DNA of 64,000 bases from Paracoccaceae bacterium (GCA_022843025.1 JALHOL010000010.1:1-64000); one strand, 5' to 3'; counted from the first letter of the stretch, positions 15,126 through 24,768 are shown. A program made the numbers and translations. The notes: a model not told the origin generated them from the letters alone.

Positions 15126-16714
15126 GACCGAGACCGCGCGCCGCCCGTCATCCGAGACACCGTCGAGATACCACCAGGCATAACCATCGGGGCCGACTTC
15201 GACCCGGAAATCCGGTCCTGCATGATCGCCGCGGCCGCGTGCATCGCGGAGAGGGCTGCCATCGGCACCCCCGCCCCCGGATGCGCCCCGCCCCCCGCCA
15301 GATACAGGCCCGGCAGGGCTGTCCGCGCGGGCGGGCGTTGGAAGGCCGCCATCGTCCCTTCGGGCGAGCGTCCGTAAATCGCCCCCTGTGACGCCGGAAA
15401 CAGACGGTTCAACTGTGCGGGCGTGGTCAACCCCGCGCTGTCGGGCAACGGGGAAAAGGTCAGCCCCATGCGGGACAGGTGATCGAAGGTCATGTGGCGG
15501 CATCGGGTGAAATCCTCGGGTCGCGCGGGCAGGCCAGCGGGGGCGTTCAGGATGATCTCGAATCGTTCGAGCGTGTTTGCGAAAGATTGGGCGGGACCGC
15601 GGGCGCGGTCTTCGGCGCACAGGTAAAGGGTGGGGGCTTCCGGCATCTGCCCCTTGCCGATGGGGCCGAATTCACCCGCAGGATCATCGGTGAAGAACAG
15701 GTTGTGATGGATCAGATCCGCCGCCCGTTCCCCCTGCGGCGTTGCGGCAAATGCCCAGACCAGCGCCGACAGGCTGGGCGGGCCGGCCGCGCGGGCGGGC
15801 AGGGCGGATTGCGCGGCATCCCCCAACAGCCCCGTGGTCAGCGCGGCAGGGTCACCGTTGAAGACGCAGGCGCCGCAGGGCAGGGTGCGCCCGCCATCGA
15901 TCTGCACCCCCGTCACCCGCCCACTTTGCCGGGTGATGCGGGTGGCGGATGTGCCATAGCGGAACTGCACCCCCATGCGTTCGGCCAGCCCGGCCAGCGC
16001 AGCGGCAAGGTGGTGCATCCCCCCCTCAACCGCCCAGACCCCCCGCGCCTCGGCCCGCCAGATGAGCGACAGGACAGCCGGGGACTGGGCGGGCCTGCCG
16101 CCGACATAGGTTGCATAGCGCGCGAAAAGCTGGATCAGGCGCGGGTCGCGGAAATGCTTCCGCAGCAGCCCTTCCACCGTCAGGCCGGGGCGCAGGGCAG
16201 GCCACAGGCGCGGCTGGCTTAGCGCGGCGCGGGCGATGGCGGGCAGGTCGGGACGGGCGGCCTGCATCACTGGCACGTCAAAGGCACGGAACAGGGATTC
16301 GGTCAGCGCATCGAATCGCAGAAAGGCCTCTGCCTCGCGCGGGCCTGCAAAGGCGCGGATCGCTTCGGCATTGGTCGCACGGTCCGACGTCAGGTCCAGC
16401 GCATCAGATCCCGGCCACCAATGCCGCGCAAGGATGGGCTGGGGGATCAGCGTCAGGTGATCGTCGATCCGTTCGCCATTCAACGCGAACAGCGCGTCAA
16501 ACACATGCCGCATGGTCAGGACGGTTGGCCCGGTATCCACCGGACCGGCGGCTGAGGGCAGGGCGCGCGCCTTGCCACCCGGCGCATCGGCCCGTTCCAG
16601 CACCGTTACCGCAAGCCCCGCCGCCGCCAGACGGATGGCCGAGGCAAGGCCGCCCATCCCGGCACCGATGACGATGACGCGGTCGCGCGCGTCTTTTGCC
16701 TGCGGCTGTTCCAT
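15122..16714 (-). CDS. crtD: Methoxyneurosporene dehydrogenase (carotenoid 3,4-desaturase)
   Basis: CrtD introduces the C3,4 double bond into hydroxy/methoxy-neurosporene. It is related to CrtI: VIVIGAGMGGLASAIRLAAAG near the N-terminus, GPVDTGPTVLTMRHVFDALF, and the C-terminal GLYLAGGGAHPGAGVPMAAL. I chose the ATG at 16714 because an ATG at 16750 would start inside a PpsR operator. It is transcribed away from crtE, and crtC follows with an overlap. Confidence 0.92.
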   Translation of the reverse strand: MEQPQAKDARDRVIVIGAGMGGLASAIRLAAAGLAVTVLERADAPGGKARALPSAAGPVDTGPTVLTMRHVFDALFALNGERIDDHLTLIPQPILARHWWPGSDALDLTSDRATNAEAIRAFAGPREAEAFLRFDALTESLFRAFDVPVMQAARPDLPAIARAALSQPRLWPALRPGLTVEGLLRKHFRDPRLIQLFARYATYVGGRPAQSPAVLSLIWRAEARGVWAVEGGMHHLAAALAGLAERMGVQFRYGTSATRITRQSGRVTGVQIDGGRTLPCGACVFNGDPAALTTGLLGDAAQSALPARAAGPPSLSALVWAFAATPQGERAADLIHHNLFFTDDPAGEFGPIGKGQMPEAPTLYLCAEDRARGPAQSFANTLERFEIILNAPAGLPARPEDFTRCRHMTFDHLSRMGLTFSPLPDSAGLTTPAQLNRLFPASQGAIYGRSPEGTMAAFQRPPARTALPGLYLAGGGAHPGAGVPMAALSAMHAAAAIMQDRISGSKSAPMVMPGGISTVSRMTGGARSRS

Positions 16715-16743
16715 GGCGGAAGTCTTAGACGCGTCCGGCGATA

Positions 16744-16761
16744 TGTCCATCCGGAATTACA
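16744..16761. promoter_or_regulatory. PpsR/CrtJ operator, crtD side of the crtD/crtE control region
   Basis: TGTCCATCCGGAATTACA is a perfect TGT-N12-ACA palindrome. Six bases separate it from the next site, so the pair is on nearly the same face of the helix and suits cooperative tetramer binding. Confidence 0.75.
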
Positions 16762-16767
16762 TCAAGG

Positions 16768-16785
16768 TGTAAGATTTAGTTTACA
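16768..16785. promoter_or_regulatory. PpsR/CrtJ operator, crtE side of the crtD/crtE control region
   Basis: TGTAAGATTTAGTTTACA is a perfect, A/T-rich TGT-N12-ACA palindrome 54 bases before crtE. With the site at 16744 it would control crtD and crtE from one shared region. Confidence 0.82.
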
Positions 16786-16838
16786 CTTTAAGCCGTCAAT
16801 GCAAGACTGATCGAAATCAGGATGCGAAAGGGGCCATC

Positions 16839-17732
16839 ATGGGTCTGAATGCCGGGATGGACGTGCGGATCGAGGCGGCTGTCACCGCGGCCCTGTCGCT
16901 GGGCATGGGGCCTGCGTCCCATGGCGAAGCCCCGGCCAGGTTGCGCGGCGCGCTAGATCATGCCGTGCTGCCGGGTGGGGCGCGGATCCGGCCCACCATC
17001 CTTGTGTCCGTGGCACGTGCCTGCGGCGATGATCGCCCGCAGATCACCGATGCGGCGGCGGCGGCGCTGGAACTGATCCATTGCGCCAGCCTTGTGCATG
17101 ATGATCTGCCCTGTTTCGACGATGCCGATACGCGGCGCGGCAAGGCCACGGTGCACCGCGCCTATGGCGAGCCGCTGGCCGTGCTGGCGGGGGATTCGCT
17201 GATCGTGCTGGCCTTTGAGGTGCTGGCGCGGGCGGCGGGTGATCATCCGCGCCGGGCGGTGGACCTGATCCGTGTTCTGGCACAGCGCACCGGGATGCCC
17301 GGTGGCATCTGCGCCGGGCAGGGTTGGGAAAGCGAGCCTGTGGTCAACCTGTCGGCCTATCACCGTGCCAAGACCGGGGCGCTGTTCATCGCGGCCACGC
17401 AGATGGGCGCCATCGCAGCGGGGCAAGAGCCCGAGCCGTGGGAAGAACTGGGCGCGCGTATAGGTGAGGCGTTCCAGGTGGCTGATGACCTGAAAGACGC
17501 GCTCCTGACCGAGGCCGAAATGGGCAAGCCAGCGGGGCAGGATGCCGCCCATGCGCGGCCCTCGGCGGTGCAGGAACTGGGTGTTGCGGGCGCGGTGCGC
17601 CATCTGAAGGATATTCTTGGCGGGGCAATTGCCTCTATTCCATCCTGCCCCGGCGAGGCGATGCTGGCCGCCATGGTGCGCGCCTATGCCGAACGGATGA
17701 CCCCGGTCGATCTGCACCCGGTGCGGGGATGA
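16839..17732 (+). CDS. crtE: Geranylgeranyl diphosphate synthase
   Basis: CrtE makes geranylgeranyl diphosphate for carotenoids and for the phytyl tail. This 297-residue polyprenyl synthetase shows the first Asp-rich motif in HDDLPCFDDADTRRGK and the second in FQVADDLKDALLTEAEMGK. AAGGGG upstream of the ATG is a fair ribosome binding site. crtF starts within the stop codon (ATGA). Confidence 0.94.
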   Translation: MGLNAGMDVRIEAAVTAALSLGMGPASHGEAPARLRGALDHAVLPGGARIRPTILVSVARACGDDRPQITDAAAAALELIHCASLVHDDLPCFDDADTRRGKATVHRAYGEPLAVLAGDSLIVLAFEVLARAAGDHPRRAVDLIRVLAQRTGMPGGICAGQGWESEPVVNLSAYHRAKTGALFIAATQMGAIAAGQEPEPWEELGARIGEAFQVADDLKDALLTEAEMGKPAGQDAAHARPSAVQELGVAGAVRHLKDILGGAIASIPSCPGEAMLAAMVRAYAERMTPVDLHPVRG

Positions 17733-18868
17733 CAGACGCGGCCAGCGGGCCGGGTCTGCGCCCCATGCGGGCTGCGCGGCAGCCGCTTGCGGTGCGGCTG
17801 GGCCTTTCGGCACGGTTCCATGCCCTTTGCGCCCGCGTTCCCGGCCTGCGCCTGATCTCGCGGCGCGAGGGCGAGGCGCTGTTCGATGTCGTCTCCGGCT
17901 TCGTGCAATCGCAGGCGCTGCTGGCGCTCGTGGAATTGCGCGTGTTGCACCGGCTGGCCGAAGGGCCTGCACCGCTGGCTGCACTGGCGGGGCCGGCAGG
18001 CGTGCCGCCGGCGCGGATGGCGGTGCTGTTGCAGGCGGGGGCAGGGCTTGGCCTGCTGGCGCAGCGGCGTGGAATCTGGCGGCTGACCGTGCGCGGCGCG
18101 GCGTTCCTGACAGTGCCGGGGCTGGAGGCGATGGTGCGCCATCACCCCGTGCTTTACCGCGATCTGGCCGATCCGGTGGCCTTCTTCCGGGGCGAGACAC
18201 AGCCCGAACTGGCGCAGTTTTGGCCCTATGTCTTTGGCGCGGGCGGAGCGGCCGATCCGGCGCTGGCGCAGCGCTATTCCGATCTGATGGCCGACAGCCA
18301 GGGTCTGGTGGCGGCCGATACGCTGCGGCTGGTGGATTTCCGGGGCGTTCAGCATCTGATGGATGTGGGCGGCGGGACCGGGGCCTTTTTGGCCGCCGTG
18401 GGGGCCGCGCATCCGGCCCTGCGTATGACGCTTTTCGATCTGCCTGCCGTGGTACCGGGTGCCGTCGCGCGCTTTGCGTCGGCGGGGGTGTCGGATCGGG
18501 TGACCATCGTGCCGGGGTCTTTCCGTGACGATCCGCTGCCGCGAGGGGCCGATGCCATCTCGCTGGTGCGGGTGCTTTACGACCATGCCGACGACACGAT
18601 CACGGCGCTGTTACGGGCCGTGTTCACATCGCTCCCGCCAGGGGGCCGAGTCGTGGTGTCCGAGCCGATGTCCGGGGGGGATTCTCCGGACCGGGCAACC
18701 GATGTGTACTTTTCTGTTTACACTCTGGCCATGCAAACCGGGCGCACCCGGTCCGGGGCAGAGATTGCGCGTATGCTGCGGAATGCAGGCTTTTCGGACC
18801 CAATAATCCTTCAGGGTTTCCGACCTTTTGTCACCTCCGTGGTGACAGCCACGGTGCCTGCTGCCTAA
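17729..18868 (+). CDS. crtF: Demethylspheroidene O-methyltransferase
   Basis: CrtF O-methylates the C1 hydroxyl to give spheroidene-series carotenoids, using S-adenosylmethionine. The 379-residue protein has the cofactor-binding glycine motif [20 protein letters not shown] near residue 210, and an acidic/VRVLYDH segment typical of small-molecule O-methyltransferases. It overlaps crtE by four bases. A perfect TGT-N12-ACA sequence lies in its 3' part (18705-18722), upstream of the bchC operators. Confidence 0.92.
   Translation: MTDAASGPGLRPMRAARQPLAVRLGLSARFHALCARVPGLRLISRREGEALFDVVSGFVQSQALLALVELRVLHRLAEGPAPLAALAGPAGVPPARMAVLLQAGAGLGLLAQRRGIWRLTVRGAAFLTVPGLEAMVRHHPVLYRDLADPVAFFRGETQPELAQFWPYVFGAGGAADPALAQRYSDLMADSQGLVAADTLRLVDFRGVQHLMDVGGGTGAFLAAVGAAHPALRMTLFDLPAVVPGAVARFASAGVSDRVTIVPGSFRDDPLPRGADAISLVRVLYDHADDTITALLRAVFTSLPPGGRVVVSEPMSGGDSPDRATDVYFSVYTLAMQTGRTRSGAEIARMLRNAGFSDPIILQGFRPFVTSVVTATVPAA
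18705..18722. promoter_or_regulatory. Possible remote PpsR operator inside crtF
   Basis: TGTACTTTTCTGTTTACA fits TGT-N12-ACA perfectly and is A/T-rich within a GC-rich gene. It starts 178 bases before the first bchC operator, close to 17 helical turns. A few such matches are expected by chance in a window of this size, so function is uncertain. Confidence 0.3.
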
Positions 18869-18882
18869 GTTGTTCCAAAAAG

Positions 18883-18900
18883 TGTCTAATTAAGTTGACA
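18883..18900. promoter_or_regulatory. Upstream PpsR/CrtJ operator of bchC
   Basis: TGTCTAATTAAGTTGACA is a perfect palindrome of the TGTc-N10-gACA type. Its right half forms the -35 hexamer TTGACA. It is separated by exactly 8 bases from the next palindrome, the arrangement known for the bchC promoter of Rhodobacter. Confidence 0.9.
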
Positions 18901-18922
18901 CTACGCGCTGTCAGTCTACACT
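18895..18922 (+). promoter_or_regulatory. Sigma-70 type promoter of the bchC-puf superoperon
   Basis: TTGACA at 18895-18900 and TACACT at 18917-18922 are separated by 16 bases. The two hexamers lie within the upstream and downstream PpsR palindromes respectively, so repressor binding would occlude both. Confidence 0.7.
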
Positions 18923-18926
18923 TACA
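18909..18926. promoter_or_regulatory. Downstream PpsR/CrtJ operator of bchC
   Basis: TGTCAGTCTACACTTACA is a perfect TGT-N12-ACA palindrome and contains the -10 element TACACT. Confidence 0.88.
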
Positions 18927-18981
18927 CCAAGCCGTGATGGACCCGAAAGAGCGGGGCAGGATGGCGCAGGGAGAGATCAAG

Positions 18982-19926
18982 TTGCAAACCACCGCCGTCA
19001 TCCTTTCCGGACCCAGGGACCTGTCCCTTGAGGTGCTGGGACTGACAGCCCCCGGCGACGGGGATCTGGTGGTCGAGATCGCCCATTCCGGCATTTCCAC
19101 CGGCACCGAAAAGCTTTTTTATTCCGGCACCATGCCGCCCTTTCCTGGCATGGGTTACCCGCTTGTCCCCGGCTATGAAGCTGCGGGCGAGGTGGTCGAG
19201 GCGGGCGCGGGCAGCGGTTTCAAGGTTGGCGATCATGTGTTCGTGCCGGGTGCCAATTGCTTTACCGGTGATGTGAAGGGCCTCTTTGGTGGTGCCTCGC
19301 GCCATCTGGTGACGCCCGCGCATCGCGTGGCCCGGATCGACCGGGGCATGGGGGCCGAAGGCGCACTTCTGGCGCTGGCTGCAACCGCGCGTCATGCGCT
19401 GGCTGGCTTCAACACCGCGCTGCCCGATCTGATTGTGGGTCATGGCACGCTGGGCCGTCTTCTGGCCCGCCTGACCGTGGCCGCTGGTGCCCCTGCGCCG
19501 ACCGTGTGGGAAACCAATGCGGCGCGGCGCGACGGCGCGGCAGGCTATGCCTGCATCGCGCCGGAAGACGACCCGCGCCGCGATTACAAAGCCATCTACG
19601 ATGCCAGCGGCGCCAAGGGCCTGCTAGACCAGCTGATCATGCGTCTGGCCAAGGGCGGCGAGGTCGTGCTGGCGGGGTTCTATACCGAACCCGTCTCCTT
19701 CGTGTTTCCCCCGGCCTTCATGAAAGAGGCGCGCATTCGCATCGCCTCGGAATGGAATGCCGAAGACCTGACCGCCACCCGCGCGCTGATCGAAAGCGGT
19801 GCGCTGTCGCTGGCCGGTCTGATCACCCACACCCGGCCCGCATCAGCGGCCCCGGAAGCCTATGCAACCGCATTCGACGATGCGGCTTGCCTGAAAATGA
19901 TTCTCGACTGGAAGGGCCACGCATGA
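18982..19926 (+). CDS. bchC: Bacteriochlorophyllide a dehydrogenase
   Basis: BchC oxidises the C3 hydroxyethyl group to acetyl, the last step to bacteriochlorophyllide a. It is a zinc-free relative of medium-chain alcohol dehydrogenases, with [20 protein letters not shown] and [20 protein letters not shown] near the N-terminus. I chose the TTG at 18982: it begins QTTAVIL, as family members do, and has GGAGAG 6 bases upstream. ATG at 18961 or 18937 in the same frame would add 7 or 15 residues. The gene is first in bchCXYZ and overlaps bchX by four bases. Confidence 0.92.
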   Translation: MQTTAVILSGPRDLSLEVLGLTAPGDGDLVVEIAHSGISTGTEKLFYSGTMPPFPGMGYPLVPGYEAAGEVVEAGAGSGFKVGDHVFVPGANCFTGDVKGLFGGASRHLVTPAHRVARIDRGMGAEGALLALAATARHALAGFNTALPDLIVGHGTLGRLLARLTVAAGAPAPTVWETNAARRDGAAGYACIAPEDDPRRDYKAIYDASGAKGLLDQLIMRLAKGGEVVLAGFYTEPVSFVFPPAFMKEARIRIASEWNAEDLTATRALIESGALSLAGLITHTRPASAAPEAYATAFDDAACLKMILDWKGHA

Positions 19927-20924
19927 ACGACGTTCCGAATCTGAAGGACTTCGACGCCCGTCTTCGGGACGAGGCCCACGAAGAACCCACATTGGAAGTG
20001 CCGCAGGGCGAGCCGACCAAGAAAACCCAGATCATCGCGATCTACGGCAAGGGCGGCATCGGCAAATCCTTCACGCTGGCCAACCTGAGCCACATGATGG
20101 CCGAAAACGGCAAGCGCGTGCTGCTGATCGGCTGCGATCCGAAATCGGATACGACCAGCCTGCTGTTCGGCGGTAAGGCCTGTCCCACGATCATCGAGAC
20201 CTCGACCCGCAAGAAACTGGCGGGCGAAGAGGTCAAGATCGGCGATGTCTGCTTCAAGCGCGGTGGTGTCTTCGCGATGGAGCTTGGCGGGCCGGAAGTG
20301 GGCCGCGGCTGCGGTGGTCGCGGGATCATCCACGGCTTTGAACTGCTGGAAAAGTTGGGCTTCCACGACTGGGACTTCGACTATGTCCTCTTGGATTTCC
20401 TTGGCGATGTGGTCTGCGGCGGCTTTGGCCTGCCGATCGCCCGCGACATGGCGCAAAAGGTGATCGTGGTCGCCTCGAACGACCTGCAATCGCTCTATGT
20501 CGCCAACAACGTCTGCTCGGCGGTGGAATACTTCCGCAAGCTGGGCGGCAATGTCGGCGTGGCGGGCATGGTCATCAACAAGGATGACGGCACCGGCGAG
20601 GCTGCGGCCTTTGCCGCAGCGGTCAATATCCCGATCCTGGCCAGCATCCCGGCGGATGACGACCTGCGCCGCAAATCGGCCAATTACCAGATCGTCGGCA
20701 CCCATGCCACGCAATGGGGTGGCCTGTTCACCGAGCTGGCCGAAAACGTCGCCGAAGCCCCGCCGCTGCGGCCCAAGCCGCTGACGCAGGATGGCCTGCT
20801 GGGCCTGTTCGATGCCGAAACCACCGGTGCAGATTTCGTACTGAGCCCGGCAACCGATGCCGACATGCGCGGCAAATACTCGGCCGAGGTGAAGTCACTG
20901 GAAGTGGTCTACGACAATGTTTGA
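19923..20924 (+). CDS. bchX: Chlorophyllide a reductase iron protein subunit X
   Basis: BchX is the nitrogenase-iron-protein-like ATPase that feeds electrons to BchY-BchZ to reduce ring B of chlorophyllide a. Of 333 residues, the P-loop is [16 protein letters not shown] near residue 41. The cysteine ligands of the shared 4Fe-4S cluster lie in [12 protein letters not shown] and [10 protein letters not shown]. Its ATG overlaps the bchC stop, and a 24-codon ORF starts across its own stop. Confidence 0.96.
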   Translation: MNDVPNLKDFDARLRDEAHEEPTLEVPQGEPTKKTQIIAIYGKGGIGKSFTLANLSHMMAENGKRVLLIGCDPKSDTTSLLFGGKACPTIIETSTRKKLAGEEVKIGDVCFKRGGVFAMELGGPEVGRGCGGRGIIHGFELLEKLGFHDWDFDYVLLDFLGDVVCGGFGLPIARDMAQKVIVVASNDLQSLYVANNVCSAVEYFRKLGGNVGVAGMVINKDDGTGEAAAFAAAVNIPILASIPADDDLRRKSANYQIVGTHATQWGGLFTELAENVAEAPPLRPKPLTQDGLLGLFDAETTGADFVLSPATDADMRGKYSAEVKSLEVVYDNV

Positions 20925-20991
20925 CCTGCATCTTCTTGAAAAGCTTGAAGAAGCCCTGCGCGCCATCGCCCGGAAAGGCACCAAGCAATGA
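20917..20991 (+). CDS. 24-codon ORF that bridges bchX and bchY
   Basis: The ATG at 20917 overlaps the end of bchX by 8 bases, and the TGA at 20989 overlaps the bchY ATG at 20988. Ribosomes could thus be handed from bchX through this ORF to bchY. The peptide begins [10 protein letters not shown] and ends ARKGTKQ. Leucines at regular spacing with Glu, Arg and Lys between them suggest an amphipathic helix. The GGAAAGG that may serve bchY lies inside it. It could be a coupling device only, or a very small subunit. I recall no named product. Confidence 0.45.
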   Translation: MFDLHLLEKLEEALRAIARKGTKQ

Positions 20992-22559
20992 CCAGCGAAA
21001 CCCGTTATGACATGGCTGACCAAACCCCGGTGACCGAAGGGGTCCGGGATGCGGCTGCGCCTGCCATGGCGGGTGCGCCGGTTGACGGCATGGGGTGCCA
21101 TGCCGGTGCTGCCGAGATGGAAGCCGCCGCACGGGCGGCGGGCAATTCGGAAATCCTTGATCAATATGCCGCCGACTATCCGCAAGGCCCGCATGACAAA
21201 CCGCAAAGCATGTGCCCCGCCTTCGGGTCGCTGCGCGTTGGTCTGCGGATGCGGCGGGTGGCGACGGTTCTGTCGGGCTCTGCCTGCTGCGTCTATGGCC
21301 TGACCTTCGTGTCGCATTTCTATGGCGCGCGGCGGTCGGTTGGCTATGTGCCCTTCAATTCGGAGTCGCTGGTCACCGGCAAGCTGTTCGAAGATATCCG
21401 CGACGCGGTGCATGAACTGGCCGATCCCGACCGTTATGATGCCGTTGTGGTGACCAACCTTTGTGTTCCCACCGCCAGCGGCGTGCCGCTGAAGCTTCTG
21501 CCCAATGAAATCAACGGTGTGCGCATCGTGGGCATCGACGTGCCGGGCTTCGGCGTGCCGACCCATGCCGAGGCGAAGGATGTGTTGGCGGGTGCAATGC
21601 TGAAATATGCCCGCACCGAGATCGAGGCAGGCCCCGTCGCCGCCCCCGAACGCGGGCGGTCCGACCGGCCGACTGTCGCCCTGCTGGGCGAGATGTTCCC
21701 CGCCGATCCGATGATGATTGGCGCGATGCTGGCCCCGCTTGGGCTGGCTGCCGGGCCTGTCGTGCCTTGCCGCGAATGGCGCGAGCTTTATGCCGCGCTG
21801 GATTGCGGTGTGGTGGCGGCGATCCATCCCTTCTACACCGCCGCAATCCGCGAGTTTCAGGCGGCAGGCCGCAAGATCGTGGGCTCCGCCCCTGTGGGCC
21901 ATGACGGCACGATGGAATGGCTGGCGGCCATTGGCGCGGCCTATGGCGTTCCCGCAGACCGGATCGCCGCTGCACAGAACGGCTTTGGCGCGGCCATCAA
22001 GGCGGCTTTGGCCGACAACCCGATCAAGGGCCGGATCACGCTGTCGGGCTATGAAGGGTCGGAACTGCTGGTCGCGCGCCTGCTGATCGAAAGCGGCGCG
22101 GATGTGGCCTATGTCGGCACCGCCTGCGCCAGAAATGAATGGAGCGAACCCGACCGCGCCTGGCTGGAATCCAAGGGCGTCGCGGTGAAATACCGCGCCA
22201 GCCTGGAAGATGACTGCGCCGCGATGGAGGCCTTCCACCCCGATCTGGCCATCGGCACCACGCCCGTGGTGCAAAAGGCCAAGGAACTTGCGATCCCGGC
22301 GCTGTATTTCACCAACCTGATTTCCGCGCGCCCGCTGATGGGGCCAGCCGGGGCAGGGAGCCTGGGTCAGGTCGTCAATGCCGCCATGGCCAACAAGGGC
22401 CGCATGGAAGGCATGAAGGAATTCTTCGAAGGTGTCGGCACCGGCGATACCGCAGGCATCTGGGAAGGCGCCCCGAACCTGCGCCCCGATTTCCGCGCCA
22501 CCCATCAGAAGAAGCTCGACAAGCTGGCGAAAGCTGCCAAGGCCGAGGAGATGATCTGA
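20988..22559 (+). CDS. bchY: Chlorophyllide a reductase subunit Y
   Basis: BchY forms the catalytic heterotetramer with BchZ and resembles nitrogenase component 1. The 523-residue protein carries the cluster-ligand cysteines in [18 protein letters not shown] and [13 protein letters not shown]. An N-terminal extension of about 60 residues (rich in Ala, with [11 protein letters not shown]) precedes the conserved core. The stop and the bchZ start share one base (TGATG). Confidence 0.96.
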   Translation: MTSETRYDMADQTPVTEGVRDAAAPAMAGAPVDGMGCHAGAAEMEAAARAAGNSEILDQYAADYPQGPHDKPQSMCPAFGSLRVGLRMRRVATVLSGSACCVYGLTFVSHFYGARRSVGYVPFNSESLVTGKLFEDIRDAVHELADPDRYDAVVVTNLCVPTASGVPLKLLPNEINGVRIVGIDVPGFGVPTHAEAKDVLAGAMLKYARTEIEAGPVAAPERGRSDRPTVALLGEMFPADPMMIGAMLAPLGLAAGPVVPCREWRELYAALDCGVVAAIHPFYTAAIREFQAAGRKIVGSAPVGHDGTMEWLAAIGAAYGVPADRIAAAQNGFGAAIKAALADNPIKGRITLSGYEGSELLVARLLIESGADVAYVGTACARNEWSEPDRAWLESKGVAVKYRASLEDDCAAMEAFHPDLAIGTTPVVQKAKELAIPALYFTNLISARPLMGPAGAGSLGQVVNAAMANKGRMEGMKEFFEGVGTGDTAGIWEGAPNLRPDFRATHQKKLDKLAKAAKAEEMI

Positions 22560-24034
22560 TGCTGGTGCAGGATCATGATCGGGCAGGCGGCTATTGGGGG
22601 GCGATCTATGCCTTCTGCGCCGTCAAGGGTTTGCAGGTTGTCATCGACGGCCCGGTAGGCTGTGAAAACCTGCCGGTGACATCGGTGCTGCATTACACCG
22701 ACGCGCTGCCGCCGCATGAATTGCCCATCGTTGTCACCGGGCTTGGCGAGGATGAGATGACATCCGGCACCGAAGCCTCGATGGCGCGAGCCTGGAAAAC
22801 GCTTGATCCCGCGCTGCCTGCGGTGGTGGTCACGGGGTCCATCTCGGAAATGATCGGTGGCGGCGTGACGCCGCAGGGCACCAACATTCAGCGCTTCCTT
22901 CCCCGCACCATCGACGAAGATCAATGGCAATGCGCGGATCGCGCGATGACGTGGATCTTCACCGAGTTTGGCCAGACCAAGGGCCGGATGCCGGTCGAGA
23001 AAAAGCGAGAACCGGGCGACAAGCCGCGCGTGAACATCCTCGGGCCGATGTACGGCGTCTTCAACATGGCGTCTGACCTGCACGAAATCCGCCGCCTTGT
23101 CGAAGGCATCGGTGGCGCGGTCAACATGGTCATGCCGCTGGGTGCCCATCTGGCCGAGATGCGCAATCTGGTGAATGCCGATGTCAACATCGTCATGTAC
23201 CGCGAATTCGGCCGCGGTCTGGCCGAGGTGCTGGGCAAACCCTACCTTCAGGCCCCCGTCGGGCTGGACAGCACGACGAAATTCCTGCGCAAGCTGGGTG
23301 AATTGCTGGGTCTGGACCCGGAACCGTTCATCGCCCAGGAAAAGCATTCGACGCTCAAGCCCGTCTGGGATCTGTGGCGGTCGGTGACGCAGGATTTCTT
23401 CGGCACTGCGAACTTTGCCATCGTGGCGAATGAAACCTATGCCCGTGGCATCCGCAACTATCTGGAAACAGATCTGGGCCTGCCCTGCGCCTTTGCCGTG
23501 GCACGCACGGCGGGGACCAAGACGAACAACGAACAGGTGCGCGCCCTGATCCGCCAACACCGCCCGCTGGTGGTGATGGGGTCGATCAACGAAAAGATGT
23601 ACCTCGCCGAATTGAAGGCAGGCCACGGACCGCAGCCGCATTTTATTGCAGCCTCGTTCCCCGGCGCCGCCATCCGCCGCCATACCGGCACGCCCTTCAT
23701 GGGCTATGCCGGCTGTGTCTGGCTGTTGCAGGAAGTCTGCAACGGTCTGTTCGAAGCGCTCTTCCACATCCTGCCGCTTGGCACGGACATGGACAGCGCC
23801 GCTGCCACCCCCACGACCCTGCGCCGTGACTTCCCTTGGGATGTCGACGCACAGGCAGAACTGGACCGGATCGTTTCAGAACATCCGATCCTGACCCGCA
23901 TTTCTGCGGCACGTTCTCTGCGCGACGCAGCCGAAAAGGCCGCGCTCGACCAAGGGGACGAACGGGTGGTCAAGGAAACCGTCGAAGCGCTGCGTGGCGC
24001 GTTCGGCACAATCACCAAGGGAGGAACTGCATGA
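22559..24034 (+). CDS. bchZ: Chlorophyllide a reductase subunit Z
   Basis: BchZ is the second catalytic subunit of chlorophyllide a reductase. In 491 residues it shows the Cys-containing motif [19 protein letters not shown] and the [13 protein letters not shown] region of the nitrogenase-like family, then [20 protein letters not shown]. The gene overlaps pufQ by four bases. The puf promoter of related species lies within this gene, but I could not locate it here. Confidence 0.96.
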   Translation: MLVQDHDRAGGYWGAIYAFCAVKGLQVVIDGPVGCENLPVTSVLHYTDALPPHELPIVVTGLGEDEMTSGTEASMARAWKTLDPALPAVVVTGSISEMIGGGVTPQGTNIQRFLPRTIDEDQWQCADRAMTWIFTEFGQTKGRMPVEKKREPGDKPRVNILGPMYGVFNMASDLHEIRRLVEGIGGAVNMVMPLGAHLAEMRNLVNADVNIVMYREFGRGLAEVLGKPYLQAPVGLDSTTKFLRKLGELLGLDPEPFIAQEKHSTLKPVWDLWRSVTQDFFGTANFAIVANETYARGIRNYLETDLGLPCAFAVARTAGTKTNNEQVRALIRQHRPLVVMGSINEKMYLAELKAGHGPQPHFIAASFPGAAIRRHTGTPFMGYAGCVWLLQEVCNGLFEALFHILPLGTDMDSAAATPTTLRRDFPWDVDAQAELDRIVSEHPILTRISAARSLRDAAEKAALDQGDERVVKETVEALRGAFGTITKGGTA

Positions 24035-24252
24035 GCGATCATTCCGCAGACGGACAGGGCCATCACGCCCACCGTGCGCCGCGCGTCGAGTTTTACGCCT
24101 ACTTCGCCGTCATCTTCCTGGTGGTGATCCCCTTCGCCGCCGTCGCCTGGATCGTGCAGACGATCACCGAACGGCGGCTGCCCGTGAATGGCCCCTTGGC
24201 CCGCGCTTGGCGCGAGGCGGGGTCGATCACGCCCAATATCTTCCGCCCGTAA
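24031..24252 (+). CDS. pufQ: PufQ
   Basis: PufQ is a small membrane protein that promotes bacteriochlorophyll formation, possibly as a carrier of pigment intermediates. The 73-residue product has a histidine-rich start ([19 protein letters not shown]), one membrane helix ([19 protein letters not shown]) and the conserved tail [15 protein letters not shown] lies just before the ATG, which overlaps the bchZ stop. A 155-base leader separates it from pufB; I find no pufK-like ORF with a usual start codon there. Confidence 0.9.
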   Translation: MSDHSADGQGHHAHRAPRVEFYAYFAVIFLVVIPFAAVAWIVQTITERRLPVNGPLARAWREAGSITPNIFRP

Positions 24253-24407
24253 CACGGCGGACGACTTCACCGGGTTGCGCCCAGCCCGTCACCGCTTCGC
24301 CGCCCCGCAGACCATCGTGGGACGGTGAAAAAAACGGAACGGCATTCCGCCCGACCGTAACCCCGCCGCAGGGATTGCGGCTCAGCTAATCCATCCGGAG
24401 GATTGTT

Positions 24408-24557
24408 ATGGCTGATAAGAGCGACCTGAGTTTCACAGGTCTGACCGACGAGCAGGCGCAGGAACTGCACTCGGTGTATATGAGCGGGCTTTGGCTCTTC
24501 GTTGCCATCGCCGTTGTCGCGCATATCGCCACGTACATCTGGCGCCCCTGGTTCTGA
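24408..24557 (+). CDS. pufB: LH1 beta polypeptide
   Basis: This 49-residue gene encodes the LH1 antenna beta chain. The sequence starts [20 protein letters not shown], then a single membrane helix with the bacteriochlorophyll-ligating histidine in [14 protein letters not shown] at the C-terminus. GGAGGA precedes the ATG by 7 bases. pufA follows after 13 bases with its own strong GAGGAGG site, fitting high translation of both. Confidence 0.96.
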   Translation: MADKSDLSFTGLTDEQAQELHSVYMSGLWLFVAIAVVAHIATYIWRPWF

Positions 24558-24570
24558 GGAGGATCATACC

Positions 24571-24747
24571 ATGTCGAAATTCTACAAAATCTGGCTGATC
24601 TTCGACCCCCGCCGCGTGTTCGTGGCTCAGGGCGTCTTCCTGTTCCTTCTCGCTGCGATGATCCACCTCGTGGTTCTGAGCAACGGGCTGAACTGGTTCC
24701 AAACCGCAGCAAGCGCCGGTGGCGCACCTGTGGTTGCGACCGAGTAA
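24571..24747 (+). CDS. pufA: LH1 alpha polypeptide
   Basis: This 58-residue protein is the LH1 alpha chain: [20 protein letters not shown] leads into one membrane helix with the bacteriochlorophyll-ligating histidine in [10 protein letters not shown], then NGLNWF. It is followed by a strong hairpin that separates pufBA from pufLMX. Confidence 0.97.
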   Translation: MSKFYKIWLIFDPRRVFVAQGVFLFLLAAMIHLVVLSNGLNWFQTAASAGGAPVVATE

Positions 24748-24768
24748 CGATGCCGCAAGGCACTGGCT

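Noticed and set aside
15126-15620. Extension of crtC to an upstream start deep in crtD
   Set aside because: The extra 130-odd residues are Gly/Arg/Pro-rich and unlike CrtC. Only the last 30 or so before the crtD stop look like the family.
20895-23767. Open frames of 536 and 420 codons on the - strand opposite bchY and bchZ
   Set aside because: They are shadows of bchY and bchZ: no ribosome site, His/Gly/Arg-rich translation and no family resemblance.
24253-24407. pufK-like ORF upstream of pufB
   Set aside because: No frame has an ATG, GTG or TTG leading to a stop that overlaps pufB with a sensible ribosome site.
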